This document shows positions 12,847-25,599 of a DNA stretch of 64,000 bases, piece by piece (the stretch's first letter is position 1; every line of letters begins with the position of its first letter). Origin of the DNA: Sphagnum magellanicum (taxonomy: Eukaryota; Streptophyta; Sphagnopsida; Sphagnales; Sphagnaceae); assembly GCA_021904315.1 (NCBI GenBank), contig CM038914.1, positions 6,510,001 through 6,574,000 on the forward strand, in the 5' to 3' direction. A program made the translations under genes and the position numbers. The notes beneath the pieces are model-generated. The model searched no databases. It was not told the origin of the DNA and saw only the letters and a list, made by a program, of their open reading frames with translations.

Positions 12847-13030
12847 ATATTGTGTGATTTTTTGCACTCGTTGAATTAAAGATTATTTTTTGAGGGTTTT
12901 ATTGTGATGAAACTTTAAATGTTATAATTTTAATTATGTCATAACATGAATATATATATTTTTATGATGAGATTTTAAATGTCATAATTTTAATTTGTGT
13001 CAAGACACATATTTCACATGTGACATGAAT

Positions 13031-14517
13031 TTTTTAAATTAAAATTTTTATTTAATTTAACCTAGGTTTAAATAAATTTAATCCATTTAAACCTTGGTTA
13101 ATGTAGGTTTAACACATGTGTAGTCTAAGTTTAGTTGAATTTAACCTACATTTCCCCTAGGTTAAGTTCAATTTTTCCTAAATTTGCCTTAAATTTAATT
13201 GACATTAACATAGGTTTAACCTTGATTAACTTGAGTTTATTTTTGATAAATTTTGATGTACTTTAAATTTAATTTAAATTAACTTAATTATCATTCAAAT
13301 TGCTTTAATTACATTTGTGCATTGATATGTTACACATTATAATTCAATAGTTTAATCATCATTTTTCATTGTAAATACAATTTTAGACAATGACACACAT
13401 TTAATGTTAAATTAAATATTATTTAAAAAATCAACTAAATTGTTTATTGACCATGGTTGGTGCAAATTAAATGAATGCAAATCACCAAATGAAATAATAA
13501 CAATTCAAAATTTGTAGTTTTTTTTTTCTTCATATAATTCTCAAGGGGTTGTTGGATTTCATATGTTAGCAAAATTTTGCACCAAAAAAATTGACTTATT
13601 TTTCAAGTTTAAATAATTACTTGATAAAAACTTGCTAAACTTACTATATACATATGGTATTCAAAGCATTTTTATCATGGAAAATGACTATTTTTTGGTG
13701 GTCAACCACAATGAGACTAACCTTAACTATGATTTTAAAATTGTCTTTCCTTTTAAATTGCAAAAAAACTTTGTTTATAGGTGGGCATAAGAAAATAATT
13801 ACAACATTCTATGTTTGAATGTGGTATCTATTGATAACTAAACCTTAATAAAGGGTGTGAGTAACAATGCTTAGCATAAGATTAAAATGCAATTAAACCA
13901 AAAATTACATAAGAATGAAAAAAATATTAACTATAATATTTTTTCAAGTTGTGCACTAATTAGATTATTTTTGGAACTCAAATTTCAGAAATTTGGAAAT
14001 CAAGTTTGATATTTCTGAAAATTTATTTGTTCCAAATGTTGAAATTTAAGTTAAATGTAAGGAATTTTTTGAAAAAATTGGTGGAAACCCAATAGTTTCA
14101 ACATGAACCCTAAAAGACATAATGAAGCATTTGGGTTTCCACCAATTTAGGGTTTAGATTTCTCATGTTCTTATATGTACACACAGAACTTCACTTTAGA
14201 CATTTTGGGTGCCATATTTCATGATTTATGTGTGTAGGATCCCTCTCACTTACACTTGCTTAGGAGTGTAAGATCTCACCTACTCACACTTTTAAGGAGT
14301 AGGCGTAGGATCCCTTCCGCTCCTAATCTAAGTGAAAGTGTGGTCCCACTACCCTTTAACAAGGAGCATTTCACTGGTGCCTAAATCCATGACTAAATTG
14401 TGATATGCTAGATCCAGGAAGTTACAAGAGAAGGATTAGATTGCACCTCACCATAGTTAGGAAACATACCATGGATCTGCATTTCTTTAATCTTGGGCTT
14501 CATATGACCAAAGGGTG
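13031..14517. other. AT-rich intergenic DNA 3' of cpFtsY
   Basis: Very AT-rich, with TTTAA-rich repetition at 13,030-13,450. Near 14,225-14,350 are short repeats of CTCACTTACACTT / GGAGTGTAAG / GTAGGATCCC. I see no coding exons before the cpFtsY stop codon. Confidence 0.55.
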
Positions 14518-17500
14518 TCAAGGAAAAAGCGCATCAACAAATGCTTCAGCATCAAAAGGTTGCAAGTCATTGAGCCCCTCCCCAACACCAACAAATTTTA
14601 CAGGGATTGAAAGCTCATCCACTACGCTTACCTGTCAAACCAACAGAATTGCTTAGGAGCTCCATTAGATGGGCAAGTTCCAAAGGTGGGAACAGTAATC
14701 ACATCTGCTGTTTAAAATGCCTCCTAAATATCTTTTTGTCCGATATCCTGATTTCATTTTCATCAGTAAAACAACTATCATTATCTCAGTGTTGACAAAT
14801 TGCTAGGCAAAGACATTACTCCCTGTCCATTTTTAATGAGCTAATGCATAGGATTGCTCTGAATTTAGTAACTCCAGAACTATGACAAGAATTGGGCTGC
14901 TCAGTTTCCACACCCTAACCCCAAAAATTGGTCACCAACTTATCTGTGAGGAGGCAACTTTCAACTGAACTTCTGGAAAAGCATACACTCAAGCATGGCT
15001 AGTTAGAGAAGATGCCCACCACACAACCACCTCGAGAAGTGCCATCAAGCTTTGTCAGAACAAAACCAGTTACACCGATAACCTGAATCAAGGGAACAAA
15101 CCAGCCCAGTTCAGGAGAAATGATATAATAAAATGAACATTTCAACCTCTGAACCACCAGATAATGATTGCTTGCAATCAAGAAATGTTCAAGATCATCA
15201 TCAAGAGTGCAATTTGAAGACAAATTTACCTGATTGAATTCTCTAGCTTGTGGAAGCATGTTCAGGCCAGTTGTGCCATCCAGAACTAATAATACTTCCT
15301 GATCATGTGGCAAAGACCACTTAGAGTTCAGTCTCAGAATCTTCTGCATTGCTATGGAATCACATATGGGTTGGTCAAGTTAGCACTTTCTTTTAGGAAT
15401 CCAATGAATTCTGTCAATTGAAACAATTCCTGAGAAAGGAAACAAAAGCCAGAAAAGACAATAACTTGAAAGGCCCCTGAGCTTCTCAAAATTGGCTCTA
15501 CAGTTCAGGGTTCATACTTTCTTGCTCCCAAAATAGCATTGACTATGCAGAACAAGTCATCAACCAGTACCAATACATACATTGGGTGCACTTGGAAGGG
15601 CTTTAGTGATAGCACGTTTGCAAGACCGCAACTCCTCCATCAGATTGTAGTTGGTGTGGAGGCCTGTCAATAGCAACATCCCAAGACTCCTAAGACACAA
15701 TTTAAGACTCTATTGTTGTGTTTGACATCTGTCAACTATATGAATTGGACCATAAAAAACTTAGGCCTGTGGAGGTACTTACGTCCTGAGGTGTCACACA
15801 AAACTAGGTCAATATCTTGTTCCAGACCTTGGCGGACAGCTTCTGCCAGAACTGTGACATGTATATCAACAGGAGGCAACAGGTCAGGAAAAATTGAAGG
15901 AAACCCTTCAAGCAGTACCCACTGTTGCATGGACTTCTAAAGCCTCAAGTATCCTCTGCATTTATTTTACCTGTTGCAGGTCTGGGTTTTGATCCCTCTC
16001 CCACCACAATCTCTGAACCTGTCCTCTCAGCCCAAACCTCCAACTGCTCACTGGCTGCTGCTCTGAAGGTGTCACCTGCTGCCATGAGCACCTTTAACGT
16101 GACAACAAGCCATTGTAATGTTACTCACCCAGTAGTACTTAAACAAGATCCTAAAAGAAACTTTATATGCAGATGAAAGTGGTTACACTACAGCACTTAG
16201 CTGCATAGTAAACTGCCAAAGGAAACCCAAACATAAGAGTACTAAAGAAAAATTCCATTTCAAGTGAAAAGAAAGGACATGAGGGGACACCTTGACATTC
16301 TCGTTCTTGAACCTGTGTGCTAATTTCCCTGTACAGAACAGCAGTCTAATTCCTCAGCAAATTTGCTGTCAAAATGCATTAACAAACAGAGATTCCAATA
16401 TACAGAGGAGCATGCTATTCCACCATTTATTTAACCTGGAGCAATAGAATTCACAAAAGCACATCATCATGGGCACCCAAAAAACCATAATATTCCATAC
16501 TTACCGATGGTGGTTGTCTTTCCTCCTCCATTGACACCAACAATCATAATGACAGCCGGTCGACTGCAGAAACAAGATGAACCCACAACATTTGTTGGTT
16601 GGGGGAAGCTTTTAAAACAAATCTCATAAACAATGTGGGATTTTCAGTGGCAACTGTGATTACCATGTGATCCAAGCATAATTCCAGGCTGTGTTTCAGA
16701 TTAATGAGAGTCCCAGAAATACCTTTGGCCAAGCTGTAGCTCAGTGCTGCTCACGTTTTCAGTCAGTAGTCTCACGATAATTCTCTTCAGTGCAACCTAA
16801 GGAAGGTCACACAAAGCACAGGCACCATATCAAGTTCAACAAATCCACTACTATGTTGCATTACTGTAAACCATTTGGCTCCAGTTGCTACAGAAAAAGA
16901 GTACACCTTTAGAGGCATCCTGTGACAATGATCTAATGTCAGAATCTGTACATTTAGCCTTGAGATTCATTAGATCATCCTTCTGGTTCTCCCACCTCAC
17001 CAAGAGTGGAGAGAACAAACAAGAAGGAACTGAAGTTGCAACAAACCTTGATGTCTGGACCTGATTTGAGAGTTCCCTTAAGAATGTCTTTGCGGAGGCC
17101 GTCAACAATCTTCATAGCAGTTCTTGGTCCAAAGTCTGAGACAAGCAACACCTGTAAAAGAGCCAATGTGTGACCAAATAAGTCTCTTTTTGGATTTTCT
17201 CCCTAATTTCTTCATTCTGTGTTCGTCTCTCTCTGTTCTCCAGCTACCAATTATGCAAATTATGTGCCATAATTCAGAGAATACCTGCAGATAGATAGAA
17301 GGAGAAGGGAACAAGACTACAGAAACCTAGGTGTACATGCTCTTGGATTGCCAGTCCACTCCTTGACACAAGACCTTAAGAGATCTAATCTGCATATGAA
17401 AACCCTTTTGCTTGACATAGCCAAATATGTGGCAAGTCTTGTGGGGGGTGGGAGGTTCTTTCAAGAACAACATTGGTGAATTGTTCCAACAAGTCGAATA

Positions 17501-18728
17501 AAACTTGCAAGTAAAACCCTAACAACACAGTCTGCATTCAATTCAGAACAATATCATTTTGTTTCGTACAACAAAGGATACTACTTCTCAAAACCCTAAC
17601 AATACAGTCTGCATCTGATTCAAAATTGTTCTGTTTGTACAACAAAGGATACTAAATTTTCTCTACACAGCCAGAAGCATTTTTGTCTGCCTGCATGCAC
17701 AACCTGTATGCAATCCAGCAGAATTGATAAAAAGTTCCTCTTCCCATGCATCACAGCTTGTTCGGACCTTCTTCATTGTGGTCCAAAGATGGCACAATAC
17801 TGTAGGATGTTACTGTAAGGAAGAAGACAATGCAGGAAGCTACTGCCCAATTTGGACAGTACTTTGGTGATAGCCATGTCTAAGGACATGAGCATCATCT
17901 GAAGACAAACAGAGGCATGTGAGACAAGAAGAATCTACAACAAGCATTCATCCAAATGAAAGAAAATTAGCAAATGAAATGAGCACATCCATTATGGATG
18001 CATAGCTCTTTCTGCAATCCAACCTCGGCAAGAAACGCAGGAAATGCTTTCTTTCTCTTCTTGCAGCATTCTAGAGATTGTTGTGCTCACAAAGAATTGA
18101 TGCAAGGAGATAATCAAGAGTCCCTGCTAGGTATTTTTCAGTTGAGCGAAGAGTTTTCTTCCTAGGTGAGCAGCGACATAGGCGGCGGCAGCAGCAGCCT
18201 GTAAGCAAGCAAGCAAGCAAGCGAGTAAAAAAAACAGCACAAAAAAGAAAAGCACTGCACCTCTTCCAGTTCATCGAGTATGTTTTCGGAATCCGACAAG
18301 TTCCAGTAAGTAAGAAGTTCGTCGACAACAGCCAAATTCTCGCGTGTCTTGGAGAAGCCAGAAAACAGTAGCTGTATGTCACTCTTGGCTTTCTCTTTGA
18401 ACACACGCCCCAACCTTCCTAGAAACCCTACCCTCCTGTCGGAACTACTCGTACTACATCGCACATTCACGCCTCCTACCACAGAACTCACAGATTGCCA
18501 ACAGTTGTTGTTGTTGTTTCCCTCTCTATTAATTTGCGGACAGCACACAGGATTTCCGCCAACAAAACTAGAGCACTTCAAGAGATGAATCGTAGTAGCT
18601 ACAGAAGAAGAAGAAGAAGAAGAAGAAATTCGGAGCAAAGAAGACGATGATATTGCGGTCGCCGTCGCTACTGCCGTTGCAGCCGTTGTTGCGAACATCG
18701 CAGGCGGCTTCGAGAACTGCAACGCCAT
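14518..18728 (-). CDS. cpFtsY: Chloroplast SRP receptor FtsY, complete, 11 exons
   Basis: cpFtsY is the SRP-type GTPase at the thylakoid that works with cpSRP54 and Alb3 to insert light-harvesting proteins. Exons in coding order: 18728-18261, 17151-17047, 16796-16723, 16563-16505, 16328-16291, 16091-15971, 15851-15783, 15663-15581, 15298-15230, 15082-15020, 14631-14518. They join in phase into 420 residues ending at a TGA. Residues 1 to about 95 are Ser/Ala-rich like a transit peptide. A short N domain follows (FSKTRENLAVVDELL; then LLVSDFGPRTA). The G domain has GVNGGGKT at 225-232, AAGDTFRAAASEQ at 252-264, DTSGR at 308-312, TKLDG at 372-376 and GVGEGLNDLQPFD near the C terminus. The short acidic-poor N region and transit peptide fit the plastid rather than a bacterial protein. 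All key GTPase residues are present. Confidence 0.95.
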
Positions 18729-18755
18729 CGCTCACACACACTTCCCGCAAGCAGC

Positions 18756-18758
<3 letters not shown>

Positions 18759-18806
<48 letters not shown>
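18759..18806. repeat. (GA)n microsatellite in cpFtsY leader
   Basis: About 24 uninterrupted GA dinucleotides, 31 bases upstream of the cpFtsY start codon, so a (TC)n tract on the coding strand. Pyrimidine tracts are common in plant leaders; any role in expression is inference. Confidence 0.95.
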
Positions 18807-18809
<3 letters not shown>

Positions 18810-18929
18810 GCTCCGCAGTAGTGGAAACCATCCTACCCGGTTCTGGCAGCACACAGAACGGGTATGTTCAATGGCGGAACATACCCGGGTGTAAGGGTTA
18901 CCCTCCTTTGCTTAAGCTAGGTAATTAAT

Positions 18930-21900
18930 AAAATTTCAACCAAAAATTACCCTCCCCAATTTTCACATAATTTTCTATGTGAAAAAATTACAAATCCCCC
19001 ATTTTAGGGGCTAGGCTAGTGATTTTTGTTTTTGGGGTTTTCAATGTTGAGTAATTGACCCTTATATATATTCTAGGCTAGGTAAGTGGATTGAAGTGGC
19101 AAAGTACCAAATGGAAATATTGCACACACGGTTATAAGATTATTATTATTATTATTTTGACGATATTATGATGGACATAGTTTTAGTTTAATGTTCAAGT
19201 TATGTGCCAACATGGACTTGTTAGGGGTTTATTATGTAAAGGTTGTGAGGAAAGTGTGATGGTTATAGCAATTTGGTGAACTATGATTATATTAATGAAT
19301 ATGATTTGACGAATATGAATGCAAATCTTTAACTTGTTTCCAATAGTATGATCAACAATAAATAAGGTATATAAACAATCTAGTTTTATTCCAATGGTAA
19401 AAAAATGTTCATCTCTTGAATCTCGATGCCTTATTTTGAATAAGGAAGTTGGTATCAAGCTACACAAGCAAACGCTAATATGGTAGACCTAGTGCATATG
19501 CTTTGATTTCCTTTCTTCTTCTTGATGTTTTAGTGTTGGACTACCGAGCTTTGGAAAAGAATGAAATCAAAACATATGCACTAAGTAAATTGGCTAGGTA
19601 ACACCAACTATACTCCAACTACATCATGGATATTTAAGTTGAAACCTAAGAAATTTTCATCTTTTGTTTCATTCAATTGGCTACTTTTGAACAATGTATT
19701 TATAGTTAAATGATGCACCTACAATCTAAGACATTTCATTAAGATTTCATTGCCTTTAAGGATTAGACCTGAACTAGGCTGTAATGAACCATGTAAAAGG
19801 GCATGTGGTATGCATGATGTGACGACAACTTTTTAAAAGAAGAAATTGATCTTGAATTCAATATCAATGTTGTGATATGCACCTAGATATCTTAGCGGTG
19901 ATTGTTGGATATGCACTAATGAACACAATGCTTGTGTGATATTTTAAAGGGAAGGATAATGAAACAAACAAAATTAGCTACATATTCAAATTTCTCTAAA
20001 AAAAGACTCAAGGAGAATAAACTCACCTTGAAAACAAATCAAGGTTCATCTTTAGGAATCTTAATTAAGTTTGGCAACCCATCACTTGAGACCCAAAGTA
20101 CCTACATCTAGACATTATATAAGTCGAGTTTGGCATTGCTTTAAAACAAGTGTACATCAAGAATTGTTATTAAACTCCCTTGTGCAAGACAATGAAAATA
20201 ATCAATGTACAACTCCAACAAAACAAATGAGCAAGGAAACTTGCTCCCTTAAAAGTTAAATATTTTTATTAAAAAATAGAGGAAAAGTTCACATCAATCC
20301 CATACATCAAGTAAATCAACCCAAGAAAAGACAAGAAAAATATTTGAGTAAAGGGGACCTATGAGTGATCACATAAGGCATATGCATAAAATGAGTCTAC
20401 CATGAAAACAACTGGTTGAAGTTAAAATTTCCAAGTGCAATTGCACATCGTGTCATTTGATAAGAATTGGTTTTTCATTATGATGATGTATGTTTATAAA
20501 TGAAGTGAAATATTTAGGAATCACACCATTACATAACCAATTTTTTATCCAAAAGTATCATATTTGTTTTAAGAACCAACCAAACACCTTATGAAAATCC
20601 TATTATGGCTTTGTTTAGAGAAGCAATACCATACATGCACATATTGTGACAACATGATCTTTTCATGTAGCCAAAATGAGCTTGCCACACATCATTGCAT
20701 TGCTATGTTACCTACTAATGGGTTGCCTCTTAACTATTTGTTTCCGCAAGACCCAACATGGACCTTGTTTGAAAACATAGTGAATTTCATCACCTCTCCT
20801 TTCTTGTCTTGTCCTTTCACAGTCTCCTTTAATTTGAAACCTAAGATCTTAGAAAGACATGAAGTAAATAAAGAGTGAACAAGAGTTGGATTACTTACGA
20901 TAAGAAAAAAGTTTTGATGAATGAAATGATACCAACTTCATACACATTAAATCATGAGTGTTACATTTAATTTCTACACAAGGGAAATCAAACAAGGCTA
21001 GGACAATTACCGTGGTAAAATTTAGGCTTGGGCATGTAACCATTACAATGTTACATTTTTATGTTAATCCCTAAAAATGAAAGGCCACATGCCTACCAAT
21101 GAGTTGCAAAATATGGAAACTCCACACAATGATCCATTCAATAAAATATTTATTACATTATTAAAAAAAACACTTATATGGCTTTGGTTGTTTGACATCC
21201 ACTATAAAAATTTAATTTTGAAACTTCATCAATACTTAGTCAAGTATGTGCAAACTAGAATGGACAATTATCTTCGTAAAATCCCAATTTGTTTTACACC
21301 TTTGTGTATTATAATGTGTCCCAAGTCAAATTCTTTTTGAATTTTATGAAAAATCATCACTCAAATATGTGATTATTATGTAATTTTTTAGGTGTCATTT
21401 TTTAATTATTAGAAAATTATTTTCATACACCAAAATGGGGGACTTTTTAGTGTGCATGACCTTTGTCATAACAAAACATAAAGAACTTGTAAATGGACTC
21501 GTTATGATCATAGTTTGTAAGATGAGTCCATTTATTAATTTTCAAAAATCATAAATGTCATAAGAAATTCAAAAATGTACTTTCCAAACCATTTCAAACT
21601 TTTTGGAAATGATATTTTTGAAAATTTAAACATCAACATCCAACAATGTCATAACATTGTCACAATTCAAATACATTACAAAAATGTACTTTTATGAAAA
21701 AAATTTGTGTTGCTTTTGGTCCTCTTTAGTTTGCACATACCCATTCAATGTCCTTTGTTGGGGCTTTCCAACATCCACATTATTGATGGAATGTTCAACC
21801 TATTAAAAAAAAAAAACTAACAATGAATCAACTAATGCATTTTACATTTATGTAATTTGTAGATTTTTCTTAGCTCAAAATTTCGAACTTGATAGCAAGG

Positions 21901-24840
21901 ATTGAAATGGGTCTTAATGACATTGGTTTCATGAATAAAATGTGGTAATGGAATTCATAATTATGAATACCATTGCTAGAGTGGTTTGAGGCCATGGAAT
22001 TGTTGCAAAGTAAAACAAATTACTTTGTGTTTGTGAATTTTTTTTAGTTTTGTGTAAATGCTTCTAGTGGCCTTGTAGAATAAATAAATGAAGATGAATA
22101 GGTTGAACTTGCTCACAATTTGAAGGGGCAAATCAAAGATTTAACTACAAATCCTAAGGCGAAAAAATAAGAGATGTGGAGTGACAAAGGTTTATTTAAG
22201 GGAAAGACAAAGGTCTTACAATTTTGACATGGACTACTTGACTAGACTGTAGGTAATTTTGGTAGATTTGTTGCCTAGAGGTTCAATTTTTTTTTGTTTA
22301 ATGTACTATATTATGAGGCTAGCTACTTGCATGATAGTTAAATTTCTACATATGAAAGTCCAATGTAATTAAAGACCTATTCAAGTTCAATAGTTGAAAT
22401 TTGGTATATGGATTTAGTAAATTTTGTACATCAATTTATGTAATTCAATTTGTGGTAAAATATGGTTTTGCAATCTTAGATTTTGAAGTTACACTAGATA
22501 TTGAATTCCTCGATGATATTACAAAAGGTAGATACCAACTCAAGAAAAGAAATATTCATTTATGTATTTTGGACATAAGAATAGTCAAGTATGCAATGAA
22601 AATCATGTATAGTTTATTAATTCAAGTTCACAAATTTTAAAAGAATTAGTGACATAATAAGGTTTTAAATGAATTTGAAATACAATTTTTGGGTGTTTAA
22701 ATCAAAGAGTTCAACTTTCATTTCTAAGGCAACTCATGGGCGTGGGCATTACAACTATTAAAAGATTTTGTAATTGATAGTGTTGGATTTGATCATTTCC
22801 ATATTTGCCATGAATGACTACATGTGCATCATTGCTTGTGTATTTTAAAAGATGAACAATGATAACATGGTTTGTTGACCATTCAAGCTTTCTTGGCGTC
22901 CACATGTTTTTTACAAAATTTGTTCATTTACATAAATATTTCAAGTTATTATTGATTTTCATTCTCACAGTGCACAAGTTGACATGTTTTTTTGAAGAAA
23001 TTTTAATCAAGTACAATTCAAATAATAATACATTTTTTTTAAAAAATTGCACAACTTGAACAATTTTGTTGTTTTTGTGCTTTCAAAAATATACAATGCA
23101 ATCACTTTACACTACCACAAATTTTGGGTTTTGTAACTTCCATTTATGACTAATTATTAGATTGCAAATGACATATGCAATTGACAACTTATGTGTTGTT
23201 TAACCCTTGTTGTTTCACCCACCTAGTTGTAAGGGACAACAACATGGCATTTAATTGTAAAGACAAACTCACTAATAAAAAGTTAATAAGTGGATTTTAC
23301 ACCCAATTCATTCTTGGTTATGTGTGATTCACCAATGAAAAGAATAGGCATTACAATGTTGTCATTTGGGCACAAATAATAAGCTATCCCCATTCATTTC
23401 ATGTGTTAACTTTTATTTCTTCATCATTGTCATAAATCATTTGTTTAATTTCTAATGGGTTTTTGGGTTTCAATCTTGTGAAGGTCCATTCAAGAACATG
23501 ATCTTTATAAACATATTTTAAAATGTAATCAATACATAAGCAAAATATATAGCAAAATTGATAAATGGTAGGTTTTATGTTTGATATAGATCAAACTTAA
23601 TGCAATTTTTTACTAGCCTTCATTATTTCACAAACAAAAGGCTCGAAACTATTAACATTATTAATCTTCACTTGGTGAAAATACTTGTTTATATGTCTAA
23701 CCCCAATGAAGGTATCATGATGCTTGTTTGATTCAACTCTCAAAAAAGTCACCACTATTGTAGTGTTTTATATCTTTTACCCCTTAGGTTTTAGTTGTTC
23801 CTTTCAAACTTTACATTTGAATAATGTTCTTACACCATCCTTTTCGCCTCTATCATGGTTGGTTGTAAAGAAATTCCATAGCATCTAGCAACATCTTGGT
23901 AAGGTAAAACAAGTGGTGAGACTTGGGTAATAAAATCTATGAGGTGCCATGCTCTAACATTCTTGACTCAATACCCTAAACAATCATCATTCCACACTAG
24001 ATGCTAATTTCAAAGGAATAATCCTACCTCTTTAAAAACTCCCAATCTCATAGGCTATAGTTTTCCAAGATTCCAAGCTTTGACATTGGACTTCGTTTGG
24101 ATAGATCATTAAAAAAAATTATCCCACAATTCCCACATCCATGTAACAAATAACATCTTGCATGCCCAATTGATGTTTTTAGCTTTGGACAATAATGAAA
24201 CTAGAAAAAGTACAAGAATTGGTAGTACACATATTTGTTGTCATTGTTGTTGTTTGTTGTGAATTGCAAACTTTATCACACTTGCACCTACAATTTGTGC
24301 AAATGCTCTTTCCTTCAATTCTTATGTCATTTATTCTACATAACAACTCTTTAAACTTTATATGATATAGGTAGCAACATGTATCCTCACTATGATAAAC
24401 TTGGTGATTTGCAAGCTAATGTACAAACACACTTGTAGTTTGGCCTTGAAGGTTATGAATTTAAAGGAAAAACAAGGTTTTAAAATTCAATGAACATGTC
24501 CTTGGAGATATATTGTTTTAGAGCAATACCTGAGCAAAAGAAAACATAATAAATATGTTTTGATTGAAATGATTTCGATTCTTCATGTTCATAAGATCTT
24601 TTTGATTTGCAAGTGCAACAAATTAGACATTAGGTATTAAGGTTAGAATGCCAATGGACCAAATCATTATTTATTTTGTTATCATTGCTATATTTTCATG
24701 TACTAAACACAACATAACTTTGCCATATGGAAAATATATGTAATACATCTTTATAGTCAACAAGCTTCATGCATTTGATGTATATAATTTATTTGTAGGA
24801 TTACCATTCTATAGGGCTATTATCACTTGAACATTTTAGC
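18930..24840. other. AT-rich desert
   Basis: Nearly 6 kb without a supportable gene. Open frames of 60-95 codons are scattered and lack recognisable motifs; most do not even start at ATG in a plausible context. One hairpin (19,491-19,582) is listed separately. A CACTACCACAAATTTTGGG sequence at 23,109 resembles a CACTA-transposon end, but I found no partner. Confidence 0.55.
19491..19582. repeat. 20-bp inverted repeat with 52-base loop
   Basis: Left arm 19,491-19,510 (AGTGCATATGCTTTGATTTC) and right arm 19,563-19,582 are reverse complements with one mismatch. It could be a foldback/MITE remnant or a small hairpin RNA; nothing else supports either. Confidence 0.6.
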
Positions 24841-25590
24841 ACTCCAATGCATTCATTAGGACATTAAAATTTAAGGACATGCAAATTCAAAAAGACATTT
24901 TAGAAGCACACATGTACCCATTTCAATAATGACCCCCAAGGACCCCAAATCCGTTTATACCTTTGGAGCCTCTATCAACCCATTCCTTGGTTTTGATGCA
25001 TTCCAATGAATTAATTCATAAGAAAACAAGAAGGTCCAAAAACATATGTCATGTGTTTGAAGCTTTATAATTTTCATACTAAAATTTAGTTGGAATTTAA
25101 GACATAACAAGCACATGCAATTAACATCGAATAAGCCCATGCTATGATCACAAACATACTTTTGACATCCCAAGACATTAAAAGCACTTAAATACATACC
25201 CATTTCAACAAGGACCCAAACATCCCATGTAACCTCTAATGCTTCAAACAACCCATTCCTTAATTTGAGGCATCCCAATTTAATAATTCACAATAAAGTA
25301 GCAAGGTTCAAAAACTTATATCACATTTGTTGGAAGCTTTTGAATTTTTGTAGAGTGCATAACCCATGTGGAATCTAGAAGACATAACAAACACATCATT
25401 AATACCTCATGCCAATGTTGTAACAAACATTTTAGCACCCCCAAAACATTCAAATACATACTACCCATTTCGACAAGGACCCAAGCACTTTAAGTATAAT
25501 CATGATGCTTCCAATGACCCATTCCTTAATTTTGATGGATCCGAATGAATTAATTCATAAGAAAACAAAAAGGTTCAAAAACTTATATTA
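24840..25590. repeat. Satellite of about 270 bp, nearly three copies
   Basis: CCCATTCCTT recurs at 24,979, 25,252 and 25,518 (spacings 273 and 266). Around it the order TACCCATTTC...AAGGACCC...CCCATTCCTT...AATTCA(T/C)AA...TTCAAAAACTTATAT...AGACATAACAA is kept in each unit. The 273-bp unit is divisible by three, which explains a long minus-strand open frame here; I do not read it as a gene. Confidence 0.85.
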
Positions 25591-25599
25591 GGGTGAATG

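Noticed and set aside
18162..18852. Other frames over cpFtsY exon 1 and the (GA)n tract
   Set aside because: Low-complexity shadows (Arg-Glu or Ser-Leu runs) of the real exon and its leader.
23105..23135. CACTACCACAAATTTTGGG as a CACTA transposon end
   Set aside because: No matching inverted end or target duplication found nearby.
24955..25278. 107-codon minus-strand frame
   Set aside because: Kept open by the 273-bp satellite period; no protein similarity recognised.
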